Shown piece by piece: positions 53,795-64,000 of a stretch of 64,000 bases of DNA. The notes under the pieces are model-generated. The model was not told the origin of the DNA and searched no databases. It saw only the letters and a list, made by a program, of their open reading frames with translations. Source of the stretch: Liopterus haemorrhoidalis (Eukaryota > Arthropoda > Insecta > Coleoptera > Dytiscidae). The position numbers were made by a program, and so were the translations under genes. Positions within the stretch are counted from its first letter, which is position 1. The number at the start of each line of letters is the position of its first letter. The DNA is taken from positions 16,584,829 through 16,648,828 of the forward strand of contig OZ020625.1 in the NCBI GenBank assembly GCA_963971575.1, given 5' to 3'.

Positions 53795-55424
53795 CTAGAA
53801 ATTAAAAAAAAAAAAACAATTATATATTTCATAATTAAATAGTAGTATGTTGTACCAAAATTGCCGCTTCTGCATTCTCCGAAAGATTATATTTTTCTTT
53901 AATCTCTTTCATTAAGCTTGTCAAATGACGGATCTTAGATGTCTGTCGCCTTGACCGCTGTTGCAGAAGTTTCACTTTCTTCTTTTGGCTTGACAACGAT
54001 TGTTTTGCCAAGCGCAAGTTTCTTCGTGCCTTTCTAGGAGATTCCATTTGATCTGATGTGCAATCTTCTAAATATAATGGATCGTTGGCGCGTGTGTTTC
54101 TAATAATAAATAACAATTAGTATATACATTATTTAAATATCTTATTCTTGTGTTTATATTTTAAGCATTACTTACAGTTTTCTCTTTTTATTCAGATTTC
54201 TACTTATTTCTCTTTCTGCTTCAGATGCTGTCAATGTAGTACTGCTAGACCCAGAAGATTGTACACTAAAAATAAATATAATTTAGATATTACATAAAAA
54301 CAAAAATAGGTAAACCTGCACAATAGCGCCCTAAGCTTCCACAGTTTGAATTTTTTCCATGTTTCAATTCACTTAAACATACAATTTTATTTTTAGGTGG
54401 TTTACAAAATAAATAGCAAGGTTTTTAACAATAACCTAAGATAGTGATTTGAGAGTGAATCACTGTTTAGGATTCACACTAACCCATAAAAACTATTCTC
54501 AGGGCTCTATTGTGCAGGATTACCCAAAAATGAAATAAAGAACATACCGTAGTGGGGTAGTCAAAGATCTTTCTCCGACCGGTGTAATACAGCTTTCTTG
54601 TAAGTTTGAAAAACTACGAGATGTACTAGGGGAGCTCGATGACGTACTATCTTCAAGAAGAAATCGTATTTTACGCAATCTAACTTTTCCCGTGGACTGC
54701 GACGGTTCTCTGCAATGTAACAAAATATATTAAAAACCTACATATTTTATCATTATCCGGCCCGGGTAACAAAGCCCAAGCCCGTGCAGATCTATATTTT
54801 CTTTCTTAAACTAAATATACATACATAATGGAACTTTCACTTTCCAAATAACTGAGATTTTTTGATGTTGTTGGAATTTCAACAGATGTTCGTGTTGCGG
54901 TTTCAACAGAAGTACTTACAGAAGATAATCTACAAAATCACGTTATTATTAAATACAATTATAACAAGTAATTATAAAAATTATTACCTGGTTTGCAATT
55001 TTTGTTGCAGTAATTTAACATCTGTAAACTCAAATATTGTTGGTACGGCATCTTTATGCAGAACTTTCTTGGGAAACTCCTAAAGGAAAAATTAAAGTGT
55101 AAATTTACTTTATGTACCTACATTACTTTAACATGATATTAATTACCCGAATAAAGCAGTTTACTTCAAAATGTAACGAGCAAATAACAGCATTTTTAGA
55201 AAGAACAAAATTTTCTTTCCGTTCTTTTATAACATCTACCCACTTCTGCCTCATGACTGCATTAGCTGGAAACCTTAAGGAAAAATTGATTTCAAATTAA
55301 CGTTGAATAAATTGAGTAAATATAAGATACAAGTAATTTTTTATCATACTTACGAATGAAAGGTTATATTAGAATCTTTGTACAGCCGCTGTTTACAGCG
55401 TGGTACTATACAGGTTTTAACCAT
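51758..55424 (-). CDS. P-element/THAP9-type transposase, eight exons, apparently intact
   Basis: Exons in transcript order: 55424-55354, 55273-55147, 55079-54988, 54929-54825, 54709-54548, 54265-54176, 54099-53856, 53794-51758. They total 2,928 bases (975 codons plus stop). All seven introns (59-98 bases except two longer ones of 115 and 282) begin GT and end AG, and every phase agrees. Domains: THAP (1-85), Ser/Thr-rich linker, basic coiled coil (about 237-295), and a P-type transposase core (298-975). P transposases cut and rejoin element ends in the nucleus using an RNase H-like fold. Drosophila P transposase is about 750 residues and human THAP9 about 900. The stop codon overlaps an AATAAA signal (51757-51762). 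It could belong to a mobile element or be domesticated. Confidence 0.88.
53856..54099 (-). CDS. Transposase exon 7: basic coiled coil
   Basis: The acceptor TTATTATTAG precedes 54099 and the donor TTTTG|GTACAA is at 53856. It is 244 bp and ends in phase 0. It encodes a lysine/arginine-rich helix (KARRNLRLAKQSLSSQKKKV) continuing through LTSLMKEIKEKY. P transposases have a leucine-zipper-like dimerisation segment at this position. Confidence 0.85.
54176..55079 (-). CDS. Transposase exons 3-6: AVPTIF box and Ser/Thr-rich linker
   Basis: Exons 55079-54988, 54929-54825, 54709-54548 and 54265-54176; each ends in phase 2, so each next exon begins with the last base of a codon. Exon 3 begins EFPKKVLHKDAVPTIFEF; AVPTIF is the conserved C-terminal box of THAP domains. 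The others are low-complexity (STSVETATRTSVEI, EDSTSSSSPSTSRSFS). The exon 4 donor (AT|GTATGT at 54825) is the least certain, since it was chosen by phase and consensus. Confidence 0.8.
55147..55424 (-). CDS. Transposase exons 1-2: THAP zinc domain
   Basis: Exon 1 (55424-55354) encodes MVKTCIVPRCKQRLYKDSNI with the first cysteine pair; the donor is CATTC|GTAAGT. Exon 2 (55273-55147) encodes FPANAVMRQKWVDVIKER and NAVICSLHFEVNCFIR, giving the C-x2-H pair and the invariant P and W. C-x4-C, P, W and C-x2-H-F are the THAP signature, a sequence-specific DNA-binding fold that in P elements recognises the element ends. Confidence 0.88.
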
Positions 55425-56053
55425 TTCACAACTCTTAAAATGCAATTTACGGCAATATTATTAAAAATTGAAAGATGATAGAAAGGTAAAATAGAAAAAA
55501 GAATACGACAAAATAACGCTAACGAACAACCAAACAATAGTAAACTCAAAATGGCGATCAAAGAACATCTATGATGACGATTGCTCCTAGCGGTAATTTA
55601 ACAAAATAAATATAAGTTAGGCAACTTGTTAGACTCCTGGGGGCAAATCCCCTTTCGTCTCCACAGGGTCTTGGCTTCAAAACAAACAATGTTAAGGTAT
55701 AGAGCGTGCTGCGTCTATATTATATGACGTCAATGGGTTAATTTAGTTCTTAACAGGCTTTTCATTTTTATTTCATTGTTATATTATTTATATATTATTA
55801 TTTTATAAATTCAGGTGAATGTTCCACATTTTCATCACCTAGAAAACAGAAAGAAAGAAGTGAACAGAAAATATGAAATATAAAAAGTAATCCATTAAAC
55901 TGTGGAAAAAAATAATATTTTGATGAAAACTTGTGTCTCTTACTGTACAATCCAAGCGCTCGACCCTCTCTTTCTTTCCGAATGCGTTCTTCCTCTGCGC
56001 GAGACTAATTCCCCACACGCCAGTACTAAATAGATTTGCTGTACACACTGCCG
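55425..56053. other. 5' flank of the transposase gene and right end of the insertion
   Basis: Non-coding. It holds TTATATGACGTCA at 55720-55732 (inverted partner at 50537) and the terminal-repeat-like sequence 56018-56035. The promoter of the transposase gene should lie here or just upstream of 55424; I see no clear TATA box. Confidence 0.5.
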
Positions 56054-56683
56054 AACTACAACATTGCTACATTTTTCTGCAGGGAAAATTACCGACGAGG
56101 TGGAGTGGCGATTTACGTCAAAGAAAATGTGAACTATAGTGTAGTTGATTATTTAAATAAATGCAATATGGAAAAGTGTTTTGAAGTGTGTGCGGTAGAA
56201 GTAGACAGCATTGTTATAACAATGCTGTGTGTTTCTATCGCCCGCCCTCCTCGCCCTTTATATTATTTATTGAACATCTAAATGGTGTAATGGAGCTTTT
56301 AACAAATAAAAGAAAACGCTTCATCATTTGTGGTGACTTTAATGTGGACTTTTTAGCCATCACGAATGAGAGCAAAATTTTGAGGAATCTTTTTAAAAGT
56401 TTCAAATCTAGGTATTTAGTAGAAACTGTTACTAGAAAAGCCTCTAAAACGTGTTTGGACAATATTGTTTGTAACTTTTATAATGATTGTAAACTAAAAT
56501 GTGAAGTAACAGGATTTTTATCATCCGATCATGAAACTATTTTAACATATTATAATAAAAGCAAAAGCTCAATTAAAAAAACTATATATAATACACGGAT
56601 GATTAATACTGTTACTACTAATTATTTTTATTTTAATTTAAATAAGATGGAATGGGTAATGGAGAATAGTCAAGATGTGGACT
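56054..56683 (+). pseudogene. LINE ORF2 endonuclease, main part
   Basis: The coding sequence resumes with PNYNIATFFCRENYRRGGVA and IYVKENVNYSVVD, shifts one frame in the CVSIARPP region, then reads FIICGDFNVDFLAI, TCLDNIVCNF and FLSSDHETIL. These are the GDFN, LDNI and SDH motifs of CR1- and jockey-type endonucleases. It is cut by the hAT element at 56684. Confidence 0.7.
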
Positions 56684-58260
56684 CAGTGCCGCAATAGGGT
56701 GGTGCGAGAGTTGCCGCCGCACCAGGCGCCGGATTCATAGGGGCGCCGAATAGCCAAATTTCATTTTTTTTATTATTATCTTTTATATTAATAAACTATA
56801 ATCAACACAAATTTGATTTCATAATCGAAAGTTTCAAATGGCAGGCAAGATCATTAATTGATGACTGTACAACTGCCACAGCAATGCAATTATTAGAAGT
56901 GATCCACATTTACGATTTAAAAGATGTGTACCCTAATATTGGCATAGCACTGCGCATATTTTTAACGCTCCCTGTAACTGTTGCTTCGAATTAACGCAGT
57001 TTTAGTAAATTAAAGTTATTAAAAAACTATTTGCGTTCTACAATGGGCCAAGAGCTTGTAAAATTTAGCTTTAATATCAATAGAAAATACTACAGCGCAG
57101 TCATTAAATTATGAAGACTTAATTAACGAATTTTCACAGTTAAAAGCCAGAAAAGTTCAATTTATTTAATTTTCCATTCCGTTAAAGTGATTATATAATA
57201 TATTATTAAAATACCTAAATATTTAGTATTTTTTGTTCAAATATCCCTTTTTTTTGTTATTAAAATATATATTTTTTTATTTATTTTGTTATTCAATTAT
57301 GCAATATAATATTTCTTTAGTCCTTTTGTGTTTCATTTTAGGTGTTTTTCATTTTGTGTAATATTGACCTAGAGTTTATATTTTGTCCCTTTTTATATTA
57401 GTTGATTATAATGATTTATCACAATGCAACACATTGTTAAAGAATGCCCTTTATACCACTTCACAGGGAGCGATGAAGACCTATATATGCTCACACCCTC
57501 CGCTGCCGAATGGTTGATTAACCTAGATATAGCACTGTTACCTAAACCTACTGTAATTGCATTTTATTTATTTTTTATTGATTTTATTATTTATTTTATT
57601 TTATATTATTTTATCTTATTTATTTTCATTTTGTTTTTATTTATTTATTTCCTTTATTGTATTTATATATTTTATTTCAATGTGAATTTGTAACCATAAA
57701 ATGTAATTATTCTTGGTTGTTGTGTCTTATATGAAATATATATATATATAATGATTTATGAGTTTGTTAAAAGATTTGTAACATAATTTGTTAATATAAT
57801 CGTTAATATTGCAATTTAAACCAAACCAAAGAAAAAGGTTAAAACTAAACTAAAAAATAATACCAACGAATTTTTATTTTTTATACATTTATTGTTAAAA
57901 AATGACTTTATATTATATATTTTTGTAAGTTCCTTTACTGGTAATAAGATAGTTCCTTTATTAGGAGTAAGTGATCCTTTTCTGGCGATTTTGTGATTTT
58001 TATGAATAAAGTTATGTTTTTTATTTTTCTAAGTTATTAACTAACAATAAGATTTTAAGGATTCTCTATAAATATGGTAAGTAAATATCTTAAATAACAT
58101 TTTGGTGAAGAAAACAACGTAAATGTTTTAAACGTTCCCTTACTGATGCAATCACCCTACCATAAAATTTTAAAAATTGCGTATGCAATTAGTAAGGGTG
58201 GGGGGGGGGACTGCCAATATATTTACGCACCAGACGCCAATTTATGTTGTTGCGGCACTG
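56684..58260 (+). mobile_element. hAT element with 8-bp target duplication, degraded transposase
   Basis: The ends CAGTGCCGCAA (56684) and TTGCGGCACTG (58250-58260) are perfect 11-bp inverted repeats; TGTGGACT flanks both sides (56676-56683 and 58261-58268). The interior keeps the transposase C-terminus at about 56820-57170: YPNIGIALRIFLTLPVTVAS, one stop, then RSFSKLKLLKNYLRSTM. This is the hAT dimerisation region seen in ZMYM-type hAT proteins. Most of the transposase is deleted. Confidence 0.9.
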
Positions 58261-58410
58261 TGTGGACTTATTATGTAATAATATTATAGAAAATCTTGTC
58301 TATTGTATTGATAAATCCTTTCCCAAACAGTCTTACACAAAAAAGAATAGTTCTCAGCCGGAACGATGATACAATTTTAACATTAAAAATTCAGCAGTGG
58401 CCACCACAGG

Positions 58411-58999
58411 ACCGACCGCCATTATAAAGTTCTTATATAAAATACATTCTAGCAGCAGAGTAGAAATAACTTGGTCTAATATTTTCTAACAGAGATATTA
58501 TTTATCATGACCATGGAAACGTTACATATAGGTATGAAAAAATTGAGACTTGGAAAAAATTTCGAAAAATTTTACAAAAATTATTCAAAATTTTTCGTTT
58601 TATCAAAAAACGTCTCAAAGAAAAGTTATTAATTATTGCTTTTATAGAAACTTTTGTCTAATAAATTTTTTCGTAATATTTTTCTGTTGTGAAATATTCA
58701 CAAAAATCTTAAAATCGACACGAGTAAACTCCCATTTTTAGTCAACCGTTTTTTACCAAAAGTTGATCAACTCGTGCCATCGATGGCAGACGCTTAAATA
58801 TGAAGTTTCATAAAAATCTTTTCAGCCGAATTTGCTCTGCACGTGTACACAGACAGACGGACAGACAGACCGACAGACATCATGCTAAAAATAGTCAAAA
58901 CGTTATGTAGGAACCTCAATTCGTGGAGATCCATCGAAATCTCGAAACGTCAAAGTTGGTATGATCACAATACCTCCCTTATATATGTTGGCGTTCGGT
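58411..58999. mobile_element. 590-bp repeat, copy A, with ACCGACCGCC ends
   Basis: Starts ACCGACCGCC and ends GGCGTTCGGT, imperfect 11-bp inverted ends. It includes a GACAGACAGACGGACAGACA microsatellite and a block ATCCATCGAAATCTCGAAA. An inverted copy lies at 62957-63521. Homology may extend about 25 bases beyond the left end, so the boundaries are approximate. It sits in the LINE linker between endonuclease and RT. Confidence 0.65.
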
Positions 59000-59366
59000 A
59001 AAAACATAAAGAAAAATTACTTTTTTTTAGAGAACTCTATTTAAACCTTAATACCGGGAAAAGCTTAAAAATGTACCGTGCACAAAAAACAATTTTAAAA
59101 AAATCGGTTAAGCATGCAAAATATGTGCATAATTATAAACTCTAAGTAACTCGGAAAACAAAAGTAAGACCGCTTGGGCTATTATTAATAAAGAAACTGG
59201 GCGAAATAAGAAAAAATAAATACAGTCAGAGCTAGGAGCTGAAGAATTAAATGTTTTCTTTACCGATACTCCAAAAAGGATAGCTCAAAACATAACTAGA
59301 GTCAACACTAGTGCTTTACAATTACTTGAAAATACGAAAACATCTTTACAAAATTCATTTTATCTT
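59000..59366 (+). pseudogene. LINE linker between endonuclease and RT, degraded
   Basis: Broken frames with KHAKYVHNYKL-like and [21 protein letters not shown] segments, consistent with the region before RT in CR1- and jockey-type ORF2. Several stops. Confidence 0.5.
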
Positions 59367-60824
59367 ATGCCTGTTGATGAAACTGAGATTAAAAACAGCA
59401 TATGTAAATTAAACTCTAGTAAAACATGTGATGTATACAACATTTCAAATTATTTTGTAAAACTAGCTAGTGAATATTTGGCTAAACCTCTAACTATTTT
59501 GACTAATTTATGTTTTAATCAAGGTGTATTTCCAAATGCTTTAAAAATAGCTAAAGTAATACCTTATTTTAAAAAGGGCGATTCGAACTCACCAGATAAT
59601 TACAGGCCAATATCGTTAGTTTTTATATTATCTAAAATCATTGAAGAGGCCCTCAAAACAAGGATATCAAAATTATTAGAAAAATATAAAATTTTAAACA
59701 ACAACCAGTTTGGTTTCAGGACAAAATTTAGTACTATAGATGCCATTAACGACATGATGACTGTAATACATGACGCTTTCGATTGTGTGGATCATAAACT
59801 TCTTATACATAAATTAGAATTTTATGGATTTAGAGACAACATTATAAAACTTATTGTATCATACTTATACAACAGAAAACAGAACGTGGTATTCAATAAA
59901 CAATCCTCCACTTATCAGGAAGTAAGAGCAGGAGTTCCACAAGGCTCGGTCATTGGGCCTTTGCTCTTCATCTTATTTATTAACAATTTACCGCTGAATA
60001 TATCTTCGCAGGTCTGTTTGTATGCGGATGATACAACTATATATGCGACACACAAATCGGAAGATTTGCTGGGATTTCAACTAGAGACTGCACAAGCTGA
60101 AGCACAATTATGATTTGATGCAAATAAGCTATATTTAAATAGTGACAAAACACCAAAAGTACTTTTTAATATAAAGAAAAACTGTAAAATTGTAGATTTC
60201 AGTATGAGTGCGAAATGGCTTGGTATTTATGTTGATAATAAACTCGATTGGCATGCGCAGATTGATTATATTTCAAGCAAACTAGCTTCGGAAGTTTTTT
60301 TACAGAGACAACTAAAATATGTTAGTAGTAGTATCCTCAGATGTGCGTACTTTGCACCTTTCATAGTATTATTAACTATGGAATCATTTTCTGGGGCATC
60401 TCTGTGCACGCCAATAGAATTTTTATATTACAAAAAAGAGCTGTACGTATTATCAACAAAGCTCATTTTAGAGCCCATGCTAAGAAACTGTTTATAGACA
60501 GTGGCATTTTAACTGTACCCGCTGTTTATACTCGAGTGTATAAAATTTATCAGGAAACAGATTGACTTACTGGTTTCACACAAAAATCTGCATAAATATG
60601 ACACGCGTAATAAGGACAACTTTGTTTTGCCTAGGTGTAATCTTAATATTACGCAACAAAGTTGCAGATACATTGGTGTCAAACTTTATAACTTATTACC
60701 CGATCATATTAAAGCAATGACAGAAAAGCAGTTAATTAATAGTGTTAAACAGATTCTGATCTATTGTGCTCCTTACTCCTTACAAGAGTACATTACTTGT
60801 ATCACAAATGATCAGGGTGTCTAA
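59367..60824 (+). pseudogene. LINE reverse transcriptase with motif A deleted
   Basis: The sequence reads [45 protein letters not shown], then DMMTVIHDA joined directly to [26 protein letters not shown] (motif B) and [11 protein letters not shown] (motif C). The roughly 15-residue gap before FDCVDH removes the segment that normally carries the motif A aspartate. A TGA follows at 60111-60113, and three later frames hold the thumb and C-terminus to 60824. Inactive. Confidence 0.8.
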
Positions 60825-60937
60825 GACAGTTTTGTCTACTTTTTGTTTTTATGTTTTTCCTTTCTAGACTATGTAAAACATTCATGTACATGTGCATTTA
60901 CGGCTAATAAATCTAATCTAATCTAATATAATAAACA

Positions 60938-61046
60938 AAAAATTGTATAAGAAATTAATACTAAACATTAACAAGAAATTAAAGTGAAAAGCAAAGAAAA
61001 TGCCTCACTTTTATTTTTAAATAAACAATAAACAAAAAATTGCAAA
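60938..61046. repeat. Minisatellite, continuation after the LINE
   Basis: AACAAAAAATTGTATAAGAA and the GTGAAAAGCAAAGAAAATGC unit match the array at 47.3-49.0 kb, showing that the LINE split one array. Confidence 0.8.
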
Positions 61047-61684
61047 AAAAAGTTTAGTTTGTTTAGTTTAGTTTAGTTTATATTTGTATTTTCCATATAC
61101 AGACATTACAATAGAGTACAATATACAATAGTGCCACACTATTTATGAAAATCATGTCATACACAAATTTAATTTATAAATCATTAAACATTAATCATAC
61201 TATACAATATTACAAGAGGCACAAAAATACAAAAAAATATATAAAAAATACTACACAGTGTTGTAGTCAGCAACATTATAGATGGTATTTTGTTATAGGT
61301 GGCGTTTTACTTGAAATTTGAAGCTTTGTATGTTTTCGACCTTTTTAAGGTTCTCATGAAATAAATTTGCAGCAGTTAAAGTATGCTCCTTTTTGGTAAC
61401 CAGTTGTATTATGAGCCTGTGAAACAAGTAGATATCTGTTTCTTGTATCGTGGGAGTGATTGTCGCTTCACGGGAATAAATTTCTGTCAATACGTTCATT
61501 TTTTTGAAAGATTCCCTACAAGAATCTCTGAAATTTAGTGAATCTAGGATTCGTATTGCAGATTTTTGCAACACGATAACTCTATTCCATCCAGCTGATT
61601 GACCCCAATGAATAATGACCCATATTTGAGATGCGAATGGAAACACGAGAAATATAGATTTTTTAAGATTCTTTTGCTGCACTT
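61047..61684 (-). pseudogene. LINE 3' end (RT C-terminus and 3' UTR), copy C
   Basis: On the minus strand HWGQSAGWNRVIVLQKSAIR, ILDSLNFRDSCRES and HRLIIQLVTKKEHTLTAANL lead to a 3' UTR that ends in AAACT repeats at 61047-61078. About 200 bases (61490-61684) duplicate 62187-62385 of the next fragment. Confidence 0.7.
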
Positions 61685-62145
61685 AATTTTTAAAATGATG
61701 AAAATAAAGTGAAAAGTAAAAAGAATGCGTGACTTTAATTTTTAAAATGAAGAAAATAAAGTGAAAAGCAAAACAAATGCGTCACTTTAATTTTTAAAAT
61801 GAAGAAAATAAATTGAAAAGCAAAAAAAAAATGTGTCACTTTTATTTTTAAATAAACAATTAACAAAAAATTGTAAAAAAAGTTAATACTAAACATTAAC
61901 AAGAAAATAAAGTGAAAAGCAAAAAAAATGCGTCACTTTAATTTTTAGAATGAAGAAAACAAAGTAAAAGCAAAAAAAAAATGCGTCACTTAAATTTTTT
62001 AAATAAAGAAAATAAAGTGAAAAGGAAAAAAAATGTGTAAGTTTAATTTTTAAAAAGAAGAAAATAAAGTGAAAAGCAAAAAAACTGTGCCACTTTTATT
62101 TTTAAATAAACAATAAACAAAAAATTGTAATAAAAATAATAAATT
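61685..62145. repeat. Minisatellite, third block
   Basis: Same unit as at 47.3-49.0 kb (AAAATGAAGAAAATAAAGTG and the CGTCACTTTAATTTTT half). It separates two overlapping fragments of one LINE family. Confidence 0.8.
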
Positions 62146-62945
62146 TCTGTTTATACACTAGATGACAAGGGAGTGTTCTGCAGGGACTGTCAATACGTTC
62201 ATTTTTTTTAAAGATTCCCTACAAGTGTCTCTGAAATTTAGTGAATCTAGGATTCGTATTGTAGATTTTTGCAACACGAATCCTCTATTCCATCCAGCTG
62301 ATTGACCCCAATGAATAATGCCATATTTGAGATGCAAATGGAAACACGAGAAATATAGATTTTTTAAGACTCTTTTTCTGCACTGCATTTTTAGAGATTT
62401 TAATGCATATAAACAGGAGCATAACCTTTGGCAGAGATTATCTATATGAGTAGTTCGCTTTATGTTTGAGTCTATGTAGAGTCCAGGTAATTTTGTATCT
62501 TTGGAGAGATTTATATTTTCACCGGCGTATGTTAGAAAATTACTTGATATTGTTTTATTATGTGATGTTTTAAAGGTAATGCAAGTTGTTTTGTCTATAT
62601 TCAAAGTTAAATTATTTTTATTTGTCCAAGTATGAGTTTCAGTCATAACGGAAGCAAAGGATGTTTCCGTGTCAAGAGCAGTTTTGCATTTCGTCAGGAA
62701 GTTCATATCGTCGGCAGTCATAGTTAAATTCGGAATGTTTTTAAAATAATTGGGAAGGTCATTGGAATATAGAATAAATAATGTGGGACCAAGAACAGAA
62801 CCTTGTGGCACGACCATTTCCATGGGTTTATTTTTAGAGCGGTGAGTGGCATTATTGCTATTGACAATTGTGTACTGAGTTCTACCTCTCAAATAGGATT
62901 TAAACCAATTCAAATGTTTAGTAATGTTGAATTTATTTTAACATA
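62146..62945 (-). pseudogene. LINE reverse transcriptase fragment, copy D
   Basis: Minus-strand frame 62913-62158: NWFKSYLRGRTQYTIVN, motif B VVPQGSVLGPTLFILYSNDL, motif C reading TMTADDMNFL (T in place of Y), thumb LYALKSLKMQ, and HLKYGIIHWGQSAGWNRG. The N-terminal RT with motif A is missing upstream, where the 590-bp repeat lies. Inactive. Confidence 0.75.
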
Positions 62946-62956
62946 ATCAGCTTTTT

Positions 62957-63521
62957 ACCGACCGCCAACATATATAAGGAAGGTATTGTAATCATACCGA
63001 TTTTGACATTTCGAGATTTCGATGGATCTCCACGAATTGAGGTCCCTACATAACGTTTTGACTATTTTTAAAATGATGTCAGTCTGTCTGTCTGTCCGTC
63101 CGTCCGTCTGCCTGTCTGTCTGTGTACACGTGTAGAGCAAATTCGGCTAAAAGGATTTTTATGAATCTTGATATTTAAGCTTTTGACATCAATGGCACAT
63201 GTTGATTAACTTTTGGTTAAAATCGGTTGACTAGAAATAGGAGTTTACTCGTGTCGATTTTAAGAGTTTTGCGAATATTTAACAGAAAAATATTTCGAAA
63301 AAATTTATTTAACAAAAGTTGTTATAAAGGCAATAACTAATAACTTTTATTTGAGATTTTTTTTGATAAATTTTCGAAATTATTTCTAATTGTTTATTTT
63401 TTCATACAACATTTCCATGGTGTTGATAAATAATATCTCTGTTAGAAAATATTAGGCCAAGTTATTTCTACTCTACTGCTAGAATGTATTTTATACAAGT
63501 AATTTTGTGATTGCGGTCGGT
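62957..63521. mobile_element. 590-bp repeat, copy B, inverted relative to copy A
   Basis: Starts ACCGACCGCCA and ends TTGCGGTCGGT. It contains the complementary GTCTGTCTGTCTGTCCGTCC microsatellite. It lies between the endonuclease and RT parts of a LINE, as does copy A. Confidence 0.7.
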
Positions 63522-64000
63522 CCTGTGGTGGTCACAGCGGATTTTTTATACAATAAGATATCTTTAGTTTTTTCATTCAAGCATTTTAAAACTGATACAT
63601 TTAAATAAATTTCCAGTGGCGGATGATGGAGATCAACTTTAGTTAAAGGATCACTACATTCATTCACTATTACAGATTCAACATTATTTAACATCAAGTC
63701 TAAATTAAATTGTGAAAAATTGCAATATGATATACAGTCAACCAAATCGTTTGACACTGCACTACATGTATTAAAATATATATCACCACTTGCATTCCAT
63801 TGTAAATTAGGGAGATTATAATCACCACCGATAAGAAAATAATCATTGTCAGGAACCGATTCTCGAATGGCACACAATTTATTCAAAAACATGTCCTTAG
63901 CGGACTTTAAATTATCCGGGGGTAAATAGACGCGACAAACATGCAGTTTGCTTTTATAGAGAGTCATGCCTTGGTCGACTGTAATCCACATATCCTCAGC
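63522..64000 (-). pseudogene. LINE endonuclease fragment (cut by window end)
   Basis: Minus-strand frame from the window edge: LHVCRVYLPPDNLKSAKDMF, FLIGGDYNLPNLQW, then DPLTKVDLHHPPLEI. GGDYNLP is the G-D-x-N motif of the APE-like endonuclease. The last 15 or so codons of the 63491-63991 frame run into the 590-bp repeat. It probably belongs to the same LINE as copy D. Confidence 0.7.

Larger units (their letters stand above)
49032..60929 (+). mobile_element. CR1/jockey-like LINE inserted in the minisatellite, itself interrupted
   Basis: AATAAACA at 49024-49031 and 60930-60937 flanks the element. Minisatellite sequence lies on both sides. The order is ORF1 (49116-49707), ORF2 start and endonuclease N-terminus (49780-49921), a 6.1-kb insertion, the rest of the endonuclease (56054-56683 and beyond), a hAT insertion (56684-58260), a linker with a 590-bp repeat, RT (59367-60560) and a 3' end with AATCT repeats at 60909-60926. 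Confidence 0.75.

Overview
This is repeat-dominated eukaryotic DNA, almost certainly from an insect. The evidence is a zinc-finger gene with a half ZAD-type (insect zinc-finger-associated) module, an intron-rich P-element-type THAP transposase, I-, CR1- and jockey-type LINEs, a Penelope-like element, mdg3-like Ty3/Gypsy elements and a strong AT bias. The order of insect cannot be read from the window. I found no tRNA or rRNA genes, CRISPR arrays or bacterial-type operons.

Layout. At 1-7008 the 3' part of one LINE abuts an I-type LINE (1137-7008). That LINE was later split by a tRNA-derived SINE (14-bp target duplication), a palindromic MITE (TAA duplication) and an internally deleted Ty3/Gypsy element. 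From 7046 to 24644 lies the one clear host-type gene, on the minus strand: six putative coding exons from 17813 down to 7251, ending in one large exon with 19 C2H2 fingers. Its 5' part (9117-18812) is followed head to tail by a second copy (18813-24644). The copies differ by one 3,861-bp LTR retrotransposon (12822-16682). Copy 2 keeps the exact empty site, so either the insertion is younger than the duplication or two haplotypes were joined in assembly.

From 24.4 to 36.7 kb there are 396-bp tandem repeats, the 3' end of a Penelope-like element with a hammerhead-ribozyme-like fold, a foldback MITE, a full-length I-type LINE (28568-34212, 10-bp target duplication, one stop codon in ORF2), and two related mariner-type MITEs in inverted orientation. 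From 36994 to 46555 is a 9.6-kb foldback structure. Its near-identical terminal inverted repeats run into a 162-bp satellite: 50 monomers on the left arm, about 4.5 inverted monomers on the right. Much of the left array has a 7-monomer (1,134-bp) higher-order repeat.

From 47.3 to 64 kb an AT-rich minisatellite is split by a CR1/jockey-like LINE (49032-60929, 8-bp duplication). That LINE is itself split by a 6.1-kb insertion holding an eight-exon P/THAP9-type transposase gene whose splice phases all agree (975 codons, no stops), and by a hAT element with a perfect 8-bp duplication. Further LINE pieces on the minus strand fill 61-64 kb.

The window is therefore a nested insertion zone around one zinc-finger gene. 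The most notable items are the intact P-type transposase gene, the foldback satellite with higher-order repeats, the duplication with a filled and an empty insertion site, and the Penelope hammerhead. Coordinates of exons and terminal repeats were read by eye; identity statements are also by eye, without alignment software.
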